Below, piece after piece: positions 32,400-41,539 of a DNA stretch of 64,000 nt. Positions within the stretch are counted from its first letter, which is position 1, and every line of letters starts with the position of its first letter. Below the pieces are notes generated by a model. The model ran no database searches and had not been told where the DNA came from. It saw only the letters and a list, made by a program, of their open reading frames with translations. This DNA comes from Streptomyces roseifaciens. Its GTDB lineage: Bacteria > Actinomycetota > Actinomycetes > Streptomycetales > Streptomycetaceae. Location of the stretch: contig NZ_LNBE01000003.1 in NCBI RefSeq assembly GCF_001445655.1, forward strand, positions 558,001 to 622,000, given 5' to 3'. Both the position numbers and the translations under genes were made by a program.

Positions 32400-32564
32400 G
32401 GGCCCATTGTCGGGGTGCGGCGCCCCGGGCGCCTACCCGGGGGTCCGGGCGGTGCGTCCGGGCGGTGTGGCTGTGCGGTGCGTCCCGGCGTTGCTGTCGG
32501 CTGGGGGGCTTTCGGGTGGCCGGTCCGGCGGCGTCGGAACCCGCCGGCGGGGTACACGTGGGCC

Positions 32565-34082
32565 ATGCGGAAGATCGTGAGTTCCTGGGACCGGGCGGCG
32601 TTCCTCGCGGTGGCCGCCCGGCACTGGCCCGGCGGCGACCGCGTCCTGCCCCGCCTGTCGCGCAGCGCCGACCACGGGCTGCTGTGGTTCGGCGTGGCGG
32701 CGGGCGCGGCCCTGGCCGGCGGGCGGCCCGCCCGCCGCGCCGCCCTGCGCGGGGTGGCGTCGCTGGCCGTCGCCTCGGCGACCGTGAACACGGTGGGCAA
32801 GCGGTCGGTGCGGCGGCTGCGCCCGGTGCTGGACGTGGTGCCGGTCGTCCGGCAGCTGTCCCGGCAGCCCTTCACGACGTCGTTCCCCTCGGGGCACTCG
32901 GCGTCGGCGGTCGCCTTCACGACGGGCATCGCGCTGGAGAACCCGGCCTGGGGGCTGGCCCTCGCACCGCTGGCGGCCTCGGTGTGCTTCTCGCGCGTCT
33001 ACACCGGTGTCCACTATCCGGGTGACGTGCTGGCGGGGGCGGCGCTGGGCGCGGGCGCCGCGTTCGCCGTGCGCGGCATCGCGCCCACCCGCGCCCAGCT
33101 CGCACCCCCGGCCCGGCCCCGCGCGGACGCCCCGGCCCTGGCGCGCGGCGAGGGGCTGGTGGTGGTCGTCAACGCCGGGTCCGGGCAGCGGGCGGCGGGG
33201 GTGCGCACCGATCCGGTGCAGGAGGTGCGCTCGGCGCTGCCGCTCGCGGAGGTCACCGGGTACGGCCAGGACGGCGCGGGCGAGGGAGGGGACCTCGGGA
33301 AGGTGCTGGAGTCGGCGGCGCTGCGGGCCCGGGAACTGGACGGCGCCCTCGGCGTGTTCGGCGGCGACGGCACCGTCAACGCGGCCGCCGTCGTGGCCCG
33401 GCGCCACCGGCTGCCGCTCGCGGTCCTGCCGGGCGGAACGTACAACCACTTCGCCTACGACCTGGGCATCGAGTCCCTCGGCGACGCCTGCCGGGCCGTG
33501 GAGGCCGGAGAGGCCGTGGCCGTCGACATGGTGCGGATGTGCGCGGGCGGCGGCGAGGAGGCGGGCTGGTTCCTCAACACCTTCAGCATCGGCGCGTACC
33601 CGGAACTGGTGCGCGTGCGCGAGCGCTGGGCGCCGCGCGTCGGGGCCTGGCCCGCGGGCGTGCTGGCGGCGGTGCACGTGCTGCGCACGGCGCGGCCGCT
33701 CCGGCTGGAGGTGGACGGCAGGCGGCGCCGGCTGTGGATGCTGTTCGCGGGCAACTGCACGTACCGCGGGCTGGGTCTCGCGCCGGTGCGGCGGCACGAC
33801 CTGGCGGACGGCGTGCTGGACGTCCGCACGGTCTCGGGCGGCCCGCTGGCCCGCACGCGGCTGCTCGCCGCGGCGCTGGGCGGCGGCCTGAAGCACTCGC
33901 CGGTGCTCAGGACGGCCCGGGTGCGCAGCCTGCGGATCAGCGGCATCCGGCGGGGGACGCACCTGGCGTACGACGGTGAAATCGCCGCCGCCCCCGGCGA
34001 ATTGACGCTGCGGAAGGAGAACGAGGCGCTGGTGGTGTACCGCCTGCCCGCGGAGTGGGACCTGAGGGGACGCGGCGTCTGA
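32565..34082 (+). CDS. PAP2 phosphatase-diacylglycerol kinase fusion
   Basis: A 505-aa bifunctional protein. The N-terminal PAP2 domain has KRSVRRLRP, SFPSGHSAS and SRVYTGVHYPGD (the three-part phosphatase site, about residues 80-155) with hydrophobic helices, so it is membrane-embedded. The C-terminal DAGK/LCB5 catalytic domain (about 200-500) has VFGGDGTVNAAAV and LPGGTYNHFAYDLG. One half removes and the other adds lipid phosphates, suggesting interconversion of polyprenyl or diacylglycerol phosphates. ATG 32565 starts MRKIVSSWDR. This fusion recurs in Streptomyces. Confidence 0.9.
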   Translation: MRKIVSSWDRAAFLAVAARHWPGGDRVLPRLSRSADHGLLWFGVAAGAALAGGRPARRAALRGVASLAVASATVNTVGKRSVRRLRPVLDVVPVVRQLSRQPFTTSFPSGHSASAVAFTTGIALENPAWGLALAPLAASVCFSRVYTGVHYPGDVLAGAALGAGAAFAVRGIAPTRAQLAPPARPRADAPALARGEGLVVVVNAGSGQRAAGVRTDPVQEVRSALPLAEVTGYGQDGAGEGGDLGKVLESAALRARELDGALGVFGGDGTVNAAAVVARRHRLPLAVLPGGTYNHFAYDLGIESLGDACRAVEAGEAVAVDMVRMCAGGGEEAGWFLNTFSIGAYPELVRVRERWAPRVGAWPAGVLAAVHVLRTARPLRLEVDGRRRRLWMLFAGNCTYRGLGLAPVRRHDLADGVLDVRTVSGGPLARTRLLAAALGGGLKHSPVLRTARVRSLRISGIRRGTHLAYDGEIAAAPGELTLRKENEALVVYRLPAEWDLRGRGV

Positions 34083-34146
34083 CAGGTGAGGTCTGAAATG
34101 TGAGACGGCACTCTCGAAATCCGAGACAAGGTTCTACGGTGCTGTC

Positions 34147-34959
34147 ATGGCTGACGACGAAACCACCGTGTACACCCATGGCCATCACGAGTCGGTCCTG
34201 CGCTCGCACGCCTGGCGCACGGCCGCCAACTCCGCCGCGTACCTGCTGCCGGAGCTGGAGCCGCACCTGGAGATCCTCGACGTCGGCTGCGGGCCGGGCA
34301 CCATCACCGCCGACCTGGCCGCCCTGGTCCCGCAGGGCCGGGTCGCCGGCCTGGACGCCGCCGAGGAGGTCCTCGGCGCGGCCCGTGCGACCGCCGCCGC
34401 CCGAGGGCTGACCAACACCGACTTCACCGTCGGTGACGTCCGGGCCCTGGACTTCCCCGACGGGTCCTTCGACGTCGTCCACGCCCACCAGGTGCTCCAG
34501 CACGTCGGCGACCCCGTGGGCGCGATGGGCGAGATGCGCCGCGTCTGCCGCCCCGGCGGGCTCGTCGCCGTCCGCGACGCGGACTACTCCGCCATGACCT
34601 GGTACCCGGCCGTCCCCGGCCTGGACGACTGGCAGGACCTCTACCGGCGTGTCGCCCGCACCGCCGGCGGCGAGCCCGACGCGGGACGCCGCCTGCTGTC
34701 CTGGGCCCGGCGGGCGGGCTTCACCCGCGTGTCGGCCACGGCGAGCGCGTGGTGCTACGCCACCGAAGAGGAACGCTCCTGGTGGAGCGGTCTGTGGGCG
34801 GCCCGCACGACCGCCTCCGCGTACGCCCGGCTCGCCGTGGACGGCGGACACGCGGACCGGGCCGGCCTCGACCGGATCGCCGCCGCCTGGCGGGAGTGGG
34901 GCCGCCACGAGGACGCCTGGTTCGCCGTGCTGAACGGCGAACTCCTGTGCCGCGCCTGA
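34147..34959 (+). CDS. Class I SAM-dependent methyltransferase
   Basis: A 270-aa methyltransferase with the SAM motif ILDVGCGPGTIT, the acidic end of strand 2 in VAGLDAAEEVL, VGDVRALDFPDGSFDVVHAHQVLQH and the post-III region CRPGGLVAVRD. It belongs to the UbiE/small-molecule group; the substrate is unknown. It follows the PAP2-DAGK gene by 64 bp. Confidence 0.92.
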   Translation: MADDETTVYTHGHHESVLRSHAWRTAANSAAYLLPELEPHLEILDVGCGPGTITADLAALVPQGRVAGLDAAEEVLGAARATAAARGLTNTDFTVGDVRALDFPDGSFDVVHAHQVLQHVGDPVGAMGEMRRVCRPGGLVAVRDADYSAMTWYPAVPGLDDWQDLYRRVARTAGGEPDAGRRLLSWARRAGFTRVSATASAWCYATEEERSWWSGLWAARTTASAYARLAVDGGHADRAGLDRIAAAWREWGRHEDAWFAVLNGELLCRA

Positions 34960-35001
34960 ACCGTCCCGCACCGTGCCGCGCGGCCAACTAGCCTTGCTCC
35001 C

Positions 35002-35352
35002 ATGAACATTCTGGGGACCTCGCTACGGGTGTGCGTCGATGATCTGGACCACGCGATCGGTGTCTACGAACGCCTGACCGGTGCCGAGGCGCTGCGCTTC
35101 CACCGCGGCGGCGTCGCGGTGGCCGCGGTCGGCTGCTTCTTCCTCATGAGCGGACCGGAGAAGGAGCTGTCCATCCTGCGCAAGATCACCGCCACGATCG
35201 CGGTGACGGACGTGGAGGAGGCACTCGGCGACCTGGAGGCGGTAGGCGCCCAGATCATCGCCGGCCCGGTACCGACCCCGATCGGCCGCAACCTGGTGGC
35301 CCGCCACCCGGACGGCTCGGTCTTCGAATACGTCGACCGCAAACAGGGTTGA
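35002..35352 (+). CDS. VOC family (glyoxalase/bleomycin-resistance fold) protein
   Basis: A 116-aa vicinal-oxygen-chelate protein with LGTSLRVCVDDLDHAIGVYERLTG at the N-terminus and HPDGSVFEYVDRKQG at the C-terminus, the two beta-alpha-beta units of the fold. The Glu in FEYVD is a likely metal ligand; the N-terminal His ligand is not obvious. Function unknown, possibly small-molecule binding or isomerisation. Confidence 0.85.
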   Translation: MNILGTSLRVCVDDLDHAIGVYERLTGAEALRFHRGGVAVAAVGCFFLMSGPEKELSILRKITATIAVTDVEEALGDLEAVGAQIIAGPVPTPIGRNLVARHPDGSVFEYVDRKQG

Positions 35353-35366
35353 ACGGGCCTCCGTTT

Positions 35367-35425
35367 GCCCCGGGGGCGTCCACGACAGTCGTCATGATCC
35401 GACCGTGCCGCCCCGCCCCCGGGGC
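35367..35425. terminator. Inverted repeat between convergent genes
   Basis: GCCCCGGGGGCG (35367-35378) is repeated in exact inverse as CGCCCCCGGGGC (35414-35425), giving a 12-bp stem with a 35-nt loop between the VOC gene and the convergent flavoprotein gene. Each arm is also partly self-palindromic. A bidirectional terminator is the likely function. Confidence 0.6.
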
Positions 35426-35443
35426 GCCCCGCCCCAGGCCGGG

Positions 35444-37252
35444 TCAGCCCAGGTCGAGGGCGTTGCGCAGTCCCATCCGGTAGCGGATCGCGTCCTCGGC
35501 CCTGAACAGTTCGAGCTCGGGGGCCCGGTACAGCGGGGTGATCGTGCACCGCTCCGCCCGCGAACCCGTCTCGTCCAGCAGGGCGTTGACCGCGGCCCGT
35601 GCCGCGGCGTTCGCGCCCTCCATGGTCGCGAGGTCGATGTCGGTGGCCACGTAGTCCCCGCACAGGAAGAGGTTGGGGATCGCCGTGCGCGCCGCGGGGC
35701 GGTTGTACCAGGTGCCGGCGGGGTGGACGAGGAGCTGTTCGTCGTTGACCGGGCGGGGGCCGCCGATCTCCACGGCCGGGTCCAGGAACCAGGAGTGGAT
35801 CTTCGCGTCGCTCAGGACGGTGCGCCCGGTGTCGTTGAGCCCGGCCTTCATCTGCGCCCACACCTCGCGCGCGACCTCCTCGCGCGTGCACTGCTTGGCG
35901 GTCTTGCCGTAGAGGATGCCGGGCTTGTCCCACTCGGAGACGTCCACCGACAGGCAGTCCGCGGCCGCGCCGTCCCCGTAGTCGCGGCGGAAGTCGCGCC
36001 CCGACCAGTACTGCGCCTGCCCCACGGAGGTGATCGACCAGGGGGAGTCGATGTGGTTGACGTGCCCGTGCAGGACGGGTGTGGGCTCCGTCAGATAGAA
36101 CTGGATGCCCGTCATCCAGTCCGTCTGCAGCTTGTCGCAGCGCGCCAGCTGCGGGTCGGCCGCCCGCACCTGGGCGTTCCAGGTGGTACGGGCGTGCTCG
36201 ACGGGCATCGCGGAGACGAAGTGGTCGGCGGTCACCGACTGTCCGGCGCCGGAGGCGTCCTGCACGACCGCCTCGGTGATCCGGCCGCGCGCGATCCGCA
36301 GGTCCCGTACGGCCCAGCCGATCCGGAACGTGACGCCCAGGGAGCGGAGGTGAGCGACCCACGGGTCGATCCACGCCTCGTTGGTGGGGGCGTTGAGCAC
36401 CCGGTCCGGCTCGCCGTCCGCGCCCCGCCCCAGGGCGTTGAAAAGGAACGCCTCGATGCACGTCGACACCGTCTTGGTGCTGGCCACCTCGGCCTTGGTG
36501 GCCACGATGTTGCGGGTGATGCCGATGGCCAGCAGCCGCTGGTAGTTCGGGGACATCTTCGCGGCGCGTATGAACTCCCACCACGGCACCCGCTCCCAGG
36601 CGCCGGTCCGCCGCTCGTCGCAGCTGGTGAGCCAGACGAGCAGCCTGCTCGCGAAGTAGACCGTCTCGTGGACGGGGATGTTGCCGAAGGCGTCGAGGAA
36701 GCCGGTCAGCGCGCGGCGCAGGGCGTCCGGGGTCAGCAGCGGCGGCGGCTTGCCGACCGTGCGGAACGGCAGCCGGATGTCCTCGTGGCCGGTTCGGGCC
36801 AGCATCACCTCGGTCGAGGCCACGATGTTGTCGTGGCAGCCGTTGGGGTTGCCGGGGAAGGGGATGCGGCGCATGGTGTCCGGCAGGTTCTGGTAGAAGC
36901 CGGGGAAGAAGCGGAAGCCGTGCTCGCCGGGCAGCGCCTTGCGGCCGCCCCGGGCGCTGCCGGGCACGTCCATGCTGCGGGCCTTGCCGCCGGGCGCCTT
37001 CTTCTCGTACACGGTCACCTGGAAGCCGCGCTCGGCGAGTTCGTGCGCGGCCGTGAGCCCCGCGACGCCGCCGCCCAGCACGGCGACGCTCGGTCCGCTG
37101 CCGGATCTGCCGCCGCCCGTCCCGCCCGTCGCGGCCGGTCTGGCGCGCGGGGCCGCCTCCGCCCGCCCGCCGAGCGCGGCCGTGCCGGCCGTGGCCGCGA
37201 CGGCCGCCGCTCCGCCGATGAAGTTCCTGCGCGTGCTGCCCGTACCGTCCAT
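35444..37252 (-). CDS. Tat-exported FAD-dependent oxidoreductase (desaturase/amine oxidase fold)
   Basis: A 602-aa flavoprotein. The N-terminus STRRNFIGGAAAV is a twin-arginine signal, with an Ala-rich stretch ending near AEAAPRA, so it is exported folded. The dinucleotide fold is VAVLGGGVAGLTAAHELAERGF, and the C-terminal FAD motif is LFLCGDYVATDIDLATMEGAN. The overall plan is that of phytoene desaturase/HpnE-like/hydroxysqualene dehydroxylase proteins. Substrate unknown. ATG 37252 has AGGGGG 7 bp before it. Confidence 0.87.
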   Translation of the reverse strand: MDGTGSTRRNFIGGAAAVAATAGTAALGGRAEAAPRARPAATGGTGGGRSGSGPSVAVLGGGVAGLTAAHELAERGFQVTVYEKKAPGGKARSMDVPGSARGGRKALPGEHGFRFFPGFYQNLPDTMRRIPFPGNPNGCHDNIVASTEVMLARTGHEDIRLPFRTVGKPPPLLTPDALRRALTGFLDAFGNIPVHETVYFASRLLVWLTSCDERRTGAWERVPWWEFIRAAKMSPNYQRLLAIGITRNIVATKAEVASTKTVSTCIEAFLFNALGRGADGEPDRVLNAPTNEAWIDPWVAHLRSLGVTFRIGWAVRDLRIARGRITEAVVQDASGAGQSVTADHFVSAMPVEHARTTWNAQVRAADPQLARCDKLQTDWMTGIQFYLTEPTPVLHGHVNHIDSPWSITSVGQAQYWSGRDFRRDYGDGAAADCLSVDVSEWDKPGILYGKTAKQCTREEVAREVWAQMKAGLNDTGRTVLSDAKIHSWFLDPAVEIGGPRPVNDEQLLVHPAGTWYNRPAARTAIPNLFLCGDYVATDIDLATMEGANAAARAAVNALLDETGSRAERCTITPLYRAPELELFRAEDAIRYRMGLRNALDLG

Positions 37253-37489
37253 GCCCGGCCCCCTGGCGTCGGTGACGTGTACACGTCCGGCGCAGGAGCA
37301 TAGGAGCGACACCCCCGGCCCGGTAGCACTTGTCCGGCGCGCGGAGCCCCGTACCGCACATTGGCGCGAAAGCACCCCTGCCCCGTGGGACGCTTGAGTC
37401 ACCGGCGCCCGGCGGGGGCACATCCCGGGCAACCACCACGGCCCCACCCGGGCACCCACCTACGGCACCCACCCACGAAGGGGACAGTC

Positions 37490-37795
37490 ATGGCCGTCGA
37501 ACCGCTCTCGCAGAAGGACGTCGAGGACCGCCTCCAGGAGCTGCCCGGCTGGACCACGGACGGCGAACGCATCAGCCGCACCTACCGCTTCGACGGGCAC
37601 TTCCAGGCCGCCGCCATGGTGATCCACATCGCGCAGATCCAGGAGGAACTGGGCCATCACTCGGATGCGACCCTGGGCTACAACACCGTGTCGCTCAGCG
37701 TGAACACGCACAGCGCGGGCGGCAAGATCACCGGCCTGGACGTCGAGCTGGCCCGCCGCGTCGAGGCCGTCGCCCCGGGCCACGGCGGGCGCTGA
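37490..37795 (+). CDS. 4a-hydroxytetrahydrobiopterin dehydratase (PCD/DCoH)
   Basis: A 101-aa pterin-4a-carbinolamine dehydratase with the catalytic segment EELGHHSDATLGYNTVSLSV (paired histidines plus Asp) and AGGKITGLDVELARRVE at the C-terminus. It dehydrates the carbinolamine made by aromatic amino acid hydroxylases, and standalone copies exist without them. ATG 37490 is preceded by GAAGGGGA. A 14-bp segment at its 3' end (GCCACGGCGGGCGC, 37779-37792) is repeated just downstream at 37836-37849. Confidence 0.92.
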   Translation: MAVEPLSQKDVEDRLQELPGWTTDGERISRTYRFDGHFQAAAMVIHIAQIQEELGHHSDATLGYNTVSLSVNTHSAGGKITGLDVELARRVEAVAPGHGGR

Positions 37796-37859
37796 CCGCG
37801 CCCTCGGGGCCAGGGCCCGCGCTGCCACGACCTGTGCCACGGCGGGCGCCCACCCCTGT

Positions 37860-39230
37860 TCAGGCGAGCCCGCGCGCCTGCCGGAACCGGGCCAATCCCT
37901 CCTCCAGGGAGACGACCGGCTCCGGGTAGTCCAGGCGCGCCCGCTCCGGGGCCGGCAGCCGCCACGGCCGGTGGACGGCCCGGCCGGGCACTCCGGCCAG
38001 CTCGGGCACCCAGCGGCGCACGTAGGCGCCTTCGGGATCGAAGCGGTCGGCCTGGGCCAGGGGGTTGAGGACCCGGTGGGGGCGGGTGTCGCTGCCGGTG
38101 CCCGCCACCCACTGCCAGTTGAGCTGGTTGTCGGCCACGTCCCCGTCCACGAGCAGGTCCAGGAAGTGCCGGGCGCCGTGCCGCCAGTCCAGGTAGAGGG
38201 TCTTCGTCAGGAAGCTCGCGGCGATCAGCCGGGCCCGGTTGTGCATCCAGCCCTCATGGGCGAGCTGCCGCATCGCCGCGTCGACGAGCGGATATCCGGT
38301 CAGGCCCGACCGCCACGCGGCGAGCTCCCCGGGGGCCTCGCGCCAGCGGTCGTGCCGGGGCCGGTAGTCGCGGCGGGCCGCCTCCGGCCGGGCGGCCAGC
38401 ATCTGATGGTGGAAATCCCGCCAGGCCAGCTGCCGTACGAACGCCATGGCGCCCGCGCAGCCCGCGGCGGCCCGCTCCCGGGCCGACGCGACGAGCTCCA
38501 CCGGCGAGAGGCTGCCGAAATGGAGGTGCGGGGAGAGGCGTGACGTCGCGTCCCCCGCCAGGTCGTCGTGGCGGTCGGCGTAGCGCGCGAGCCCGCCGCG
38601 CCGCCAGGCGGCGAACCGGCGGCGCCCCTCGCCCTCGCCGCCGCGCGGCAGCCCGGGCGACGCCGCGCCCCGGGCCAGGGCGGCCGCCGCGGGCAGCGGC
38701 TCCGACTCCGCCTCGGGCAGCCGGACCGCGCGCGGCGCGGGCAGCACCGGCCGCAGCGGCTCGGCCGACCAGCGGCGGAAGTACGGGGTGAACACCGCGT
38801 AGTGGTCCTTGCCGGCGGGCAGGACGGCACCGGGCGGCACCGCCGTGACCACCGCGTCGTGCACCCGCAGCAGCCGCCCGTCCGCCTCCAGAACAGACCG
38901 CAGCCGCTCCTCGCGGCGCAGGGCGTACGCGCTCACGCCCGCGGCGACGTGCACCTCGCCCGCGCCGGTGGCGGCGGCCAGCCTGAGGGTCTCCGCCACG
39001 ACCTCGCCGCTGCGCACCACGAGCCGCCCGCCACGGGCCCGCAGCCCCTCGTCGAGCGCGGCGAGGCAGTCGGCCAGGAACGCGGCGCGGTTGGGCACGG
39101 CGAAGCCGGCGGCGGCGATGCCCGAGTCCACGACGAACAGCGGTACGACGTGCGGCGCGCTCCGCAGGGCCGCGGTGAGCACGGGGTTGTCGTGGAGCCG
39201 GAGATCGGAGGTGAACAGGGCGATGGACAC
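37860..39230 (-). CDS. phr: Deoxyribodipyrimidine photolyase
   Basis: A 456-aa class I CPD photolyase/cryptochrome-family protein. The N-terminal antenna domain begins SIALFTSDLRLHDNPVL. The FAD domain has SRLSPHLHFGSLS, FVRQLAWRDFHHQML, HNRARLIAASFLTK and DNQLNWQWVAGTG, including the Trp-rich electron path. It repairs UV-induced cyclobutane dimers with light. The GTG at 39230 is taken as the start; another GTG at 39248 is possible and neither has a strong ribosome binding site. Confidence 0.93.
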   Translation of the reverse strand: MSIALFTSDLRLHDNPVLTAALRSAPHVVPLFVVDSGIAAAGFAVPNRAAFLADCLAALDEGLRARGGRLVVRSGEVVAETLRLAAATGAGEVHVAAGVSAYALRREERLRSVLEADGRLLRVHDAVVTAVPPGAVLPAGKDHYAVFTPYFRRWSAEPLRPVLPAPRAVRLPEAESEPLPAAAALARGAASPGLPRGGEGEGRRRFAAWRRGGLARYADRHDDLAGDATSRLSPHLHFGSLSPVELVASARERAAAGCAGAMAFVRQLAWRDFHHQMLAARPEAARRDYRPRHDRWREAPGELAAWRSGLTGYPLVDAAMRQLAHEGWMHNRARLIAASFLTKTLYLDWRHGARHFLDLLVDGDVADNQLNWQWVAGTGSDTRPHRVLNPLAQADRFDPEGAYVRRWVPELAGVPGRAVHRPWRLPAPERARLDYPEPVVSLEEGLARFRQARGLA

Positions 39231-39328
39231 AACGGCGCCCCGGCTCACCGCGCTGTCCCGCCCTCGGTCGCTACGCCCATCCCGTGATTGTCCGTCCGGC
39301 GCCCTACGGGGTCGGAGCGGCAGGGCCG

Positions 39329-40495
39329 TCACGACCAGGGAATGTTGCGCCAGGGGCCGGCCGGGTCGCCGAGGAGCAGGCGGTGCGCGCTCACTGCGGT
39401 TTCGTGTCCGGAGGCGGCGGCGCGCGGGTCCCCGGCGCCGGGCCCGAGGGCAGCGCCCAGCAGGAAGCCCGCGGAGAAGGCGGGCCACGACGCGTACGTC
39501 CTGCGGGCGGCCTCACCGGCGGTCAGGACGACCCGTTCCGCGTCGGCCGGGGAGCACAGCCGCGCGGAGAGGCCCAGCCGGGCGAGGGTCACCGCGCTCG
39601 CGAGGCCGTGGGCCGCGGTGGAGACGACGCGCTGACCGGGCTGCAGCACTGCATCGCGCACCAGCTGTTCCTCGGCCGCGGCTATGCGCGTGACGGTGGT
39701 GTCCAGCGCCTGTACCTCCGCCGCGGCTGCGGCCCGGTGCGTCAGCACGTGGGTGACCGCCTCCCGCCACTGCGCGGTCGCCGGCGCCCCGTCGGCGGAG
39801 TGCTCGGCGAGGCCTTCGCGGGCCCGCAGCGCGAACTCGGCCTCCCGCATCCCCCCGTCCCCGGCGAGCAGCCGCTGCGTCAGGTGCCACCAGCCGGCGG
39901 GATCGGCGACGCCCCACGTGTCGTACAGGACGGCGCGGTCCTCGTCGTAGTCGCGGTAGACGCTGCCCAGCTCGTTCCAGGGCACGCCGTCGCGCACGGA
40001 GAGGAGGGCGCCGCAGGCCAGACCGTGGGCGAGCGGGCCGTGCAGGGGGCCCGTGTACAGGGTCAGCAGGAGGCCGGGCGGGCGCGTCGGCGCCTCGGCG
40101 CAGACCTCCAGCCAGGCCTCGCGGTCCAGCGGGGTGGCCGGGACGACGGCCGCGGACGGGTGCCCGGGGTTCACCGCCAGGTGCCACTTGTCGTGCGGCC
40201 ACTCCAGGGCGAGTTCGTCCAGCGTGGTGCGCTGGAAGACCCGGTCGGGGCGCCAGGGCGGCAGCGCGCCGCGGGTGAGGACGGGCAGGCAGCGCTTGCC
40301 CGAGGCCGGGTCGCGGTACGGCACGAGCGGTGCGGGCGGCACCAGCCCGTCGGCCTCGGCCCGGCCCTCCTCCATGTACAGCTCGGCCACCGCGAGGGCG
40401 CCGACCTGGCCGTCCCAGTCCCCGTACGCCGTCGCGGCCTGCAACTGCGCCTCGATGTCGGTGGGCGGGGTCCAGGGTGTGGGGAACATGGACAT
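39329..40495 (-). CDS. DUF1266 domain protein
   Basis: A 388-aa cytoplasmic protein. The second half has DGVPWNELGSVYRDYDEDRAVLYDTWGVADPAGWW and QRLLAGDGGMREAEFALRAR, a pattern typical of DUF1266. The first half (PYRDPASGKRCLPVLTRGALPPWRPDRVF) resembles SseB-like N-terminal regions. Function unknown; such proteins occur near secretion or conflict loci, but nothing of that kind is adjacent here. Start ATG 40495 (MSMFPTP); a second ATG lies two codons later. Confidence 0.75.
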   Translation of the reverse strand: MSMFPTPWTPPTDIEAQLQAATAYGDWDGQVGALAVAELYMEEGRAEADGLVPPAPLVPYRDPASGKRCLPVLTRGALPPWRPDRVFQRTTLDELALEWPHDKWHLAVNPGHPSAAVVPATPLDREAWLEVCAEAPTRPPGLLLTLYTGPLHGPLAHGLACGALLSVRDGVPWNELGSVYRDYDEDRAVLYDTWGVADPAGWWHLTQRLLAGDGGMREAEFALRAREGLAEHSADGAPATAQWREAVTHVLTHRAAAAAEVQALDTTVTRIAAAEEQLVRDAVLQPGQRVVSTAAHGLASAVTLARLGLSARLCSPADAERVVLTAGEAARRTYASWPAFSAGFLLGAALGPGAGDPRAAASGHETAVSAHRLLLGDPAGPWRNIPWS

Positions 40496-40548
40496 GACTT
40501 TAAGCGGCCCGTCGGCCCGGGCCGCCCGCCCCGGCACCCCGGAGAGCC

Positions 40549-41418
40549 CTAGATATCGAACTCGTCCGGGTCCGGGCCCAGGCGGGTGCCGCTGTCGAGC
40601 GCCGCGATCGCCGCGAGGTCCTCGGCGTCGAGGGAGAAGCCGGAGACGTCGATGTTCTCGCGGATGCGGGAGGGCGTCACGGACTTGGGGATCGCCACGT
40701 TGCCCAGCTGCAGGTGCCAGCGCAGCACGACCTGCGCCGGGGTGCGGCCGTGCTTCTCCGCGACTCCGGCGATGACGGGTGCGGTGAGCAGGTCCTTGCC
40801 CTGGCCGAGCGGCGACCACGCCTCGGTGGTGATGCCGTGGCGCTCGTGGAAGGCGCGGAGCTCGGCCTGGGGCAGGAACGGGTGGAGCTCGACCTGGTTG
40901 ACGGCCGGGACGACGGTCGTCTCGGCCAGCAGCCGCTCCAGGTGCGCGGGCTTGAAGTTGGAGACGCCGATCGCCCGGGCGCGGCCGCTCGCGGCGATCT
41001 CCTCGAACGTGCGGTAGATGGTGAGGTAGTCGTCGCGGAAGGCGCGCGGCCAGTGGATGAGGTACAGGTCGACGTAGTCGAGGCCGAGCCGCTCCAGCGA
41101 GGCGTCGAACTCGCGCAGGACGCCCTCGCGCGTCCAGGTCTCGGCGGCGTGGTTCCACAGCTTCGTCGTCACGAACAGCTCGTCGCGCGGGATGCCCGAG
41201 CCGGTGAGGGCCTTGCCCGTGCCGGCTTCGTTCTCGTACACCGCCGCCGTGTCGATGCTGCGGTATCCGGCGGCCAGGGCCGTCTCGACGACGGCCGTCG
41301 CCTCGGCGTCGGGGACCTGCCAGACGCCGAAGCCGAGCCGCGGCATCTCGACGCCGTTGTTGAGCGTGACGGTGGCGGGGAAGGCGGAGGAACCACCAGA
41401 GGAAGGTGCCTTGCTCAC
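40549..41418 (-). CDS. Aldo/keto reductase
   Basis: A 289-aa AKR with NGVEMPRLGFGVWQVPD, the catalytic Asp and Tyr in YRSIDTAAVYENEAG, the Lys in TTKLWNH, the His in YLIHWP, and IPKSVTPSRIREN binding NADPH. It belongs to the 2,5-diketo-D-gluconate reductase-like group that reduces aldehydes and ketones. GTG start at 41418 with AAGGA upstream. Stand-alone gene between DUF1266 and an acyl-CoA synthetase. Confidence 0.93.
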   Translation of the reverse strand: MSKAPSSGGSSAFPATVTLNNGVEMPRLGFGVWQVPDAEATAVVETALAAGYRSIDTAAVYENEAGTGKALTGSGIPRDELFVTTKLWNHAAETWTREGVLREFDASLERLGLDYVDLYLIHWPRAFRDDYLTIYRTFEEIAASGRARAIGVSNFKPAHLERLLAETTVVPAVNQVELHPFLPQAELRAFHERHGITTEAWSPLGQGKDLLTAPVIAGVAEKHGRTPAQVVLRWHLQLGNVAIPKSVTPSRIRENIDVSGFSLDAEDLAAIAALDSGTRLGPDPDEFDI

Positions 41419-41539
41419 GGGTGCTCGTTCCTTACGTTCGGAGAAAGCGGTACGTGCTACTCCACTTGTGAACAGGTGTAGCCACCACGCTATTCCCCGA
41501 GGCCGTCGGCGGTTTCGCCCCGCGTGAGCCGTTCCGGTG